A DNA stretch of 64,000 nt, from assembly GCA_903875465.1 (NCBI GenBank), contig CAIQWB010000139.1, positions 1 to 64,000 on the forward strand, read 5' to 3'. This document shows, piece after piece, positions 61,143 through 64,000 of this stretch (its first letter is position 1; every line of letters starts with the position of its first letter). Source of the DNA: an uncultured Verrucomicrobia subdivision 3 bacterium (GTDB lineage Bacteria; Verrucomicrobiota; Verrucomicrobiia; Limisphaerales; UBA11358). The notes beneath the pieces are model-generated. The model was not told where the DNA came from. It ran no database searches and saw only the letters and a list, made by a program, of their open reading frames with translations. The translations under genes were made by a program, and so were the position numbers.

Positions 61143-64000
61143 ATGACGCAGCTCAACCTTGTTTTGAAAGCTCGCACTCTCATTCTATTGATCGTCCTCG
61201 CGGCGCTGAAGCTCCCGGCCCAACCCGCCCGGTTGGTGGCCAGCCCCGTGATGCGGGAAAACGCCTTGCGCCGCGGGCCGGTCTTGGAAAGCAATACCTT
61301 CCGCCCGCTGCGCTATTGGCCGCAAGGCACCGATTTCGTCATCACCAACGGTCCGGAGTTTTTTAATCGCCCGCTCTATTGCCTCAACACTGCCTGCCGG
61401 CTGGATGGCGGCGACAAACCCGAATTCGCGCTCTACCTCCCCGGTCGCGGCGGGAATTTGCGACTGGGCATCCAAACGGCCGCCGGATCGAAATGGTTGC
61501 AGGATGCCAACCAAATCATCACCCGTTACCGCCCGGGTTCCTTGGTTTACACCCTGCGCGACCCATTGCTGGGCGACGGCGAACTGGAACTGACCCTCCT
61601 CCCGCTGGCCAGCGTCAAAGGCGGTATCCTGCAGGCCGTCTGGTCCGGCCCCGCCGCCCTGCCGTTAATGTGCGCCTTTGGCGGGGCCAATGGTGCCCGC
61701 GGGGCACGGGATGGCGACATCGGTTGCGAGCGTGAGCCGGTGTCCGAATTTTTCCAATTACAACCCGGCCAATGCGCTGACAACCACTTTGTCATCGCCA
61801 GCAACACGTTTACCCTGACCCATAAAAATATAACCCTCTTCGGCATCCTGCCGCCGGCGGCGCAACTCGTCCTGGCCGACGCGGCGCAATGGTCCTCACC
61901 CGCCGCCCTGCTCGCCACCACCGGGTCCGCCGCCCGGCTGCCCGTGCTCACCGCTCGTTTTGTCCTGCCGCCCGGGCAACCCGTATTCCTCGCCTTGCAA
62001 CCCTTGGCCGCCCCTGCGGCGGGCGGCCCCGATTATCCCGAGGCAAACGTATCCAGTGCTGCCAGCGCGACCCACGAGACCACCGGTCCCGTGCGGGACC
62101 TGCCCCAACAATTCGCCGCCGCCGAAGCCCGCCGCTCGTCCCTTGCCGGACGCGTGAGCGTGGCCACCCCGGATCCCTTTATCGATGCCGCCGCCGCCGC
62201 CCTCTGCATTGCCGGGGATGCCGTCTGGGATGAAAAACTGCAATCCTATATGCACGGTGCGGTTGCCTGGCGCACCCGGTTGCTTGGCTGGCGCGGCGCC
62301 TACACCGGCGATGCCCTCGGCTGGCACGACCGTACCGCCGCCCACTTCGCCGGGTTTGCCCGCCAACAAAATACCCAGTCCATTCCCGCCGCCCTCCCGC
62401 CGGCGGACGAGGCGGCCAATCTCGCCCGCAGCGAAACCGCCTTGCATTCCAATGGCGACCTGACCAAAGCCCACTATGACATGAATCTGGTGGGCGTGGA
62501 CGCCTGCTTCCGCCATCTGCTGTGGACGGGCGATCTCACCTATGCCCGCCAGCAATGGCCGGTGATTGAACGCCACCTGGCCTGGGAACGCCGCCTCTTC
62601 CGCCGTGAATTTGGCGCGGAAAAATTGCCCTTGTACGAGGCGTATTGCTGCATCTGGGCCAGCGACAATCTTCAATATAATGGCGGCGGGGCGACACATG
62701 CCACCGCCTATAATTACTGGCATAACCAAATGGCCGCCCGGCTGGCTCATTTACTGGGCGGGGACGCCTCGCCTTACGAAACGGAGGCCGCGCTCATCGC
62801 CCGGGGCATGCACCAAAACCTCTGGCTCGCCGACCTCGGCTGGTATGCGGAATTCAAGGATTACCTTGGCCGGCAACTGCCGCATCCCAGCGCCGGCCTG
62901 TGGACCTTTTATCACACCGTCGATTCTTCGGCCGCCACCCCTTTCGAGGCCTGGCAGATGACGCGCTATGTGGATACGCAGATCGCGCATATCCCCATCC
63001 ATGGTCCCAACGTGCCGGCGGAAGGTCTCTTCACCCTGCCGGAAACCAGTTGGATGCCCTACCAATGGTCGGTCAATAATGTCGTCATGGCGGAGGTCGC
63101 CCACACCTCGCTGGGGTATTGGGAATCGGCCCGTTCCGACGTGGCCTTCCAGACCTTTAAGGGGGCTTTGCTCGACAGCATGTACATGGGACTCTGCCCC
63201 GGCAACCTCGGCTGCATGACGGCCTTCGATGTTGCCCGCGGCGAAGCCCAGCGGGATTTTGCCGACGCCTGCGGTTCGGTCTCCCGGGCCCTAGTCGAGG
63301 GGCTGTTTGGCCTGCATCCCGATGCCTTGCAGGGAGCATTGCGCATCACCCCCGGCTGGCCCGCCGGCTGGGATCGCGCCCGCATTCAACACCCCGATGT
63401 TACCCTCGCCTTTCAGCGCACCGGACTGACCGAAACGTATGATATCAAACCCAAATTCTCCCGCCCGTTGACCTTGCTCCTGCAAGTCCCTGCGCTCCGC
63501 GACCGCGTGGAGAGCCTCACCGTCAACGGTCAATCCGCCGATTGGTCACCCTGGCCCGAGGCCATTGGCCAGCCGCGCATCCTCGTGACCGGCCCGGCCG
63601 GGGTGCCCGTTCAAGTCGTCATCAAATGGTCCGGGGCGCCGCCCGCCCTGGCCAGTCCGGCGTTCATCATTCCGCAAGGCGGCGAATTTACGAACCGTTT
63701 TGAGCCGGCCCGATTACTCACCGTCGCCGATCCGCAGGGTGCCGTGACGCACTTAACCACCGTCCGTTTCGGTCTCCAAGGTCTGGCCACCGGGACCGTG
63801 GGCCAGCGTACCGTGTTCGCCCGCGTGAGTCAGGGGGACCAGCTCTGGTGGCAGCCGGTGAGCCTGGACATCCGCCCAGCCACGCCCGCGCCGGCCGCTT
63901 TCGACTGGCACGCTCCCGTGGCCCCGTCCGCCGAATTTACCACCATCAATCTGGCCCCGGTATTCAATGACCAGGTCAGCCAGATCTTTCGCCAGGAATA
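61143..64000 (+). CDS. Large secreted protein, DUF4450-like glycosidase (partial, runs off the window)
   Basis: At least 952 residues; open to the window end, so the C-terminus is missing. ATG 61143 starts a signal peptide (MTQLNLVLKARTLILLIVLA, then ALKLPAQP); in-frame ATGs at 61098 and 61041 are upstream alternatives. The N-terminal about 300 residues are beta-rich. From about 350 the sequence has the character of an (alpha/alpha)6 barrel enzyme: TKAHYDMNLVGVDACFRHLL, YEAYCCIWASDNLQYNGGG with GGATHATAYNYWHNQ, and a Trp/Tyr-rich FTLPETSWMPYQWSVNN. This resembles the DUF4450 group seen in polysaccharide-degrading loci; I cannot confirm the family. It is divergent from rhaA-rhaT and probably acts on a rhamnose-containing glycan. 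Confidence 0.75.
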   Translation, partial: MTQLNLVLKARTLILLIVLAALKLPAQPARLVASPVMRENALRRGPVLESNTFRPLRYWPQGTDFVITNGPEFFNRPLYCLNTACRLDGGDKPEFALYLPGRGGNLRLGIQTAAGSKWLQDANQIITRYRPGSLVYTLRDPLLGDGELELTLLPLASVKGGILQAVWSGPAALPLMCAFGGANGARGARDGDIGCEREPVSEFFQLQPGQCADNHFVIASNTFTLTHKNITLFGILPPAAQLVLADAAQWSSPAALLATTGSAARLPVLTARFVLPPGQPVFLALQPLAAPAAGGPDYPEANVSSAASATHETTGPVRDLPQQFAAAEARRSSLAGRVSVATPDPFIDAAAAALCIAGDAVWDEKLQSYMHGAVAWRTRLLGWRGAYTGDALGWHDRTAAHFAGFARQQNTQSIPAALPPADEAANLARSETALHSNGDLTKAHYDMNLVGVDACFRHLLWTGDLTYARQQWPVIERHLAWERRLFRREFGAEKLPLYEAYCCIWASDNLQYNGGGATHATAYNYWHNQMAARLAHLLGGDASPYETEAALIARGMHQNLWLADLGWYAEFKDYLGRQLPHPSAGLWTFYHTVDSSAATPFEAWQMTRYVDTQIAHIPIHGPNVPAEGLFTLPETSWMPYQWSVNNVVMAEVAHTSLGYWESARSDVAFQTFKGALLDSMYMGLCPGNLGCMTAFDVARGEAQRDFADACGSVSRALVEGLFGLHPDALQGALRITPGWPAGWDRARIQHPDVTLAFQRTGLTETYDIKPKFSRPLTLLLQVPALRDRVESLTVNGQSADWSPWPEAIGQPRILVTGPAGVPVQVVIKWSGAPPALASPAFIIPQGGEFTNRFEPARLLTVADPQGAVTHLTTVRFGLQGLATGTVGQRTVFARVSQGDQLWWQPVSLDIRPATPAPAAFDWHAPVAPSAEFTTINLAPVFNDQVSQIFRQE

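Overview
The window looks like chromosome from a Verrucomicrobiota bacterium, probably of the Limisphaerales/Pedosphaera type. This is inferred from gene content: two Verrucomicrobia/Planctomycetes-style pseudopilin-like secreted proteins, a PEP-CTERM protein, a giant autotransporter-associated beta-strand repeat protein, a zinc-ribbon Ser/Thr kinase, weak Shine-Dalgarno sequences, high GC and CcsA/ResB cytochrome c biogenesis. I see no tRNA, rRNA, CRISPR array or complete transposase.

Layout. Positions 1-734 hold heptamer-containing direct repeats and no gene, followed by a pseudopilin-like gene. From 7730 down to 1713 runs a tightly packed minus-strand operon: a YHYH-PEBP fusion, an intact metallophosphoesterase, a second metallophosphoesterase with several changed metal ligands, and a HupE/UreJ-2 membrane protein. 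Housekeeping genes follow: queG-aroK facing maf, a 225-bp MITE-like element, and an IHF/HU-hisS-methyltransferase-membrane protein run. Next come squalene-hopene cyclase with pyrD, an orphan HPt protein, and E1alpha-E1beta-E2 of a 2-oxo acid dehydrogenase. Positions 21.2-23.7 kb form a decaying island with a broken half-size hsdS, a second broken ORF and a DUF433/DUF5615 toxin-antitoxin pair. After that are a PEP-CTERM protein, a PPK2 kinase and a XylR-like regulator ahead of a 1760-residue beta-strand repeat protein, then a pseudopilin and a DUF2959 lipoprotein. Beyond 34.6 kb lie a Gly/Pro-rich secreted protein, a lipoprotein-ResB-CcsA operon, a membrane Ser/Thr kinase, an ECF sigma/anti-sigma pair, a secreted glycosidase, a 2912-residue cyclic beta-glucan synthase-like protein, and a rhamnose locus (rhaT, frameshifted rhaA, and a divergent large secreted protein running off the window).

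The most notable signal is regulatory. The YHYH/phosphoesterase/HupE operon and the distant Gly/Pro-rich secreted protein both carry the same upstream element (22 of 26 bases identical), each with a perfect TTAAG-N6-TTAAG direct repeat. This is the format known for OmpR-family regulators such as BqsR/CarR and resembles the PmrA/BasR box. It suggests one metal- or cation-sensing two-component system controls a periplasmic module that has not, to my knowledge, been described. Two genes (rhaA and hsdS) carry single-base deletions in A homopolymers, so either sequencing error or real decay/slippage must be considered.
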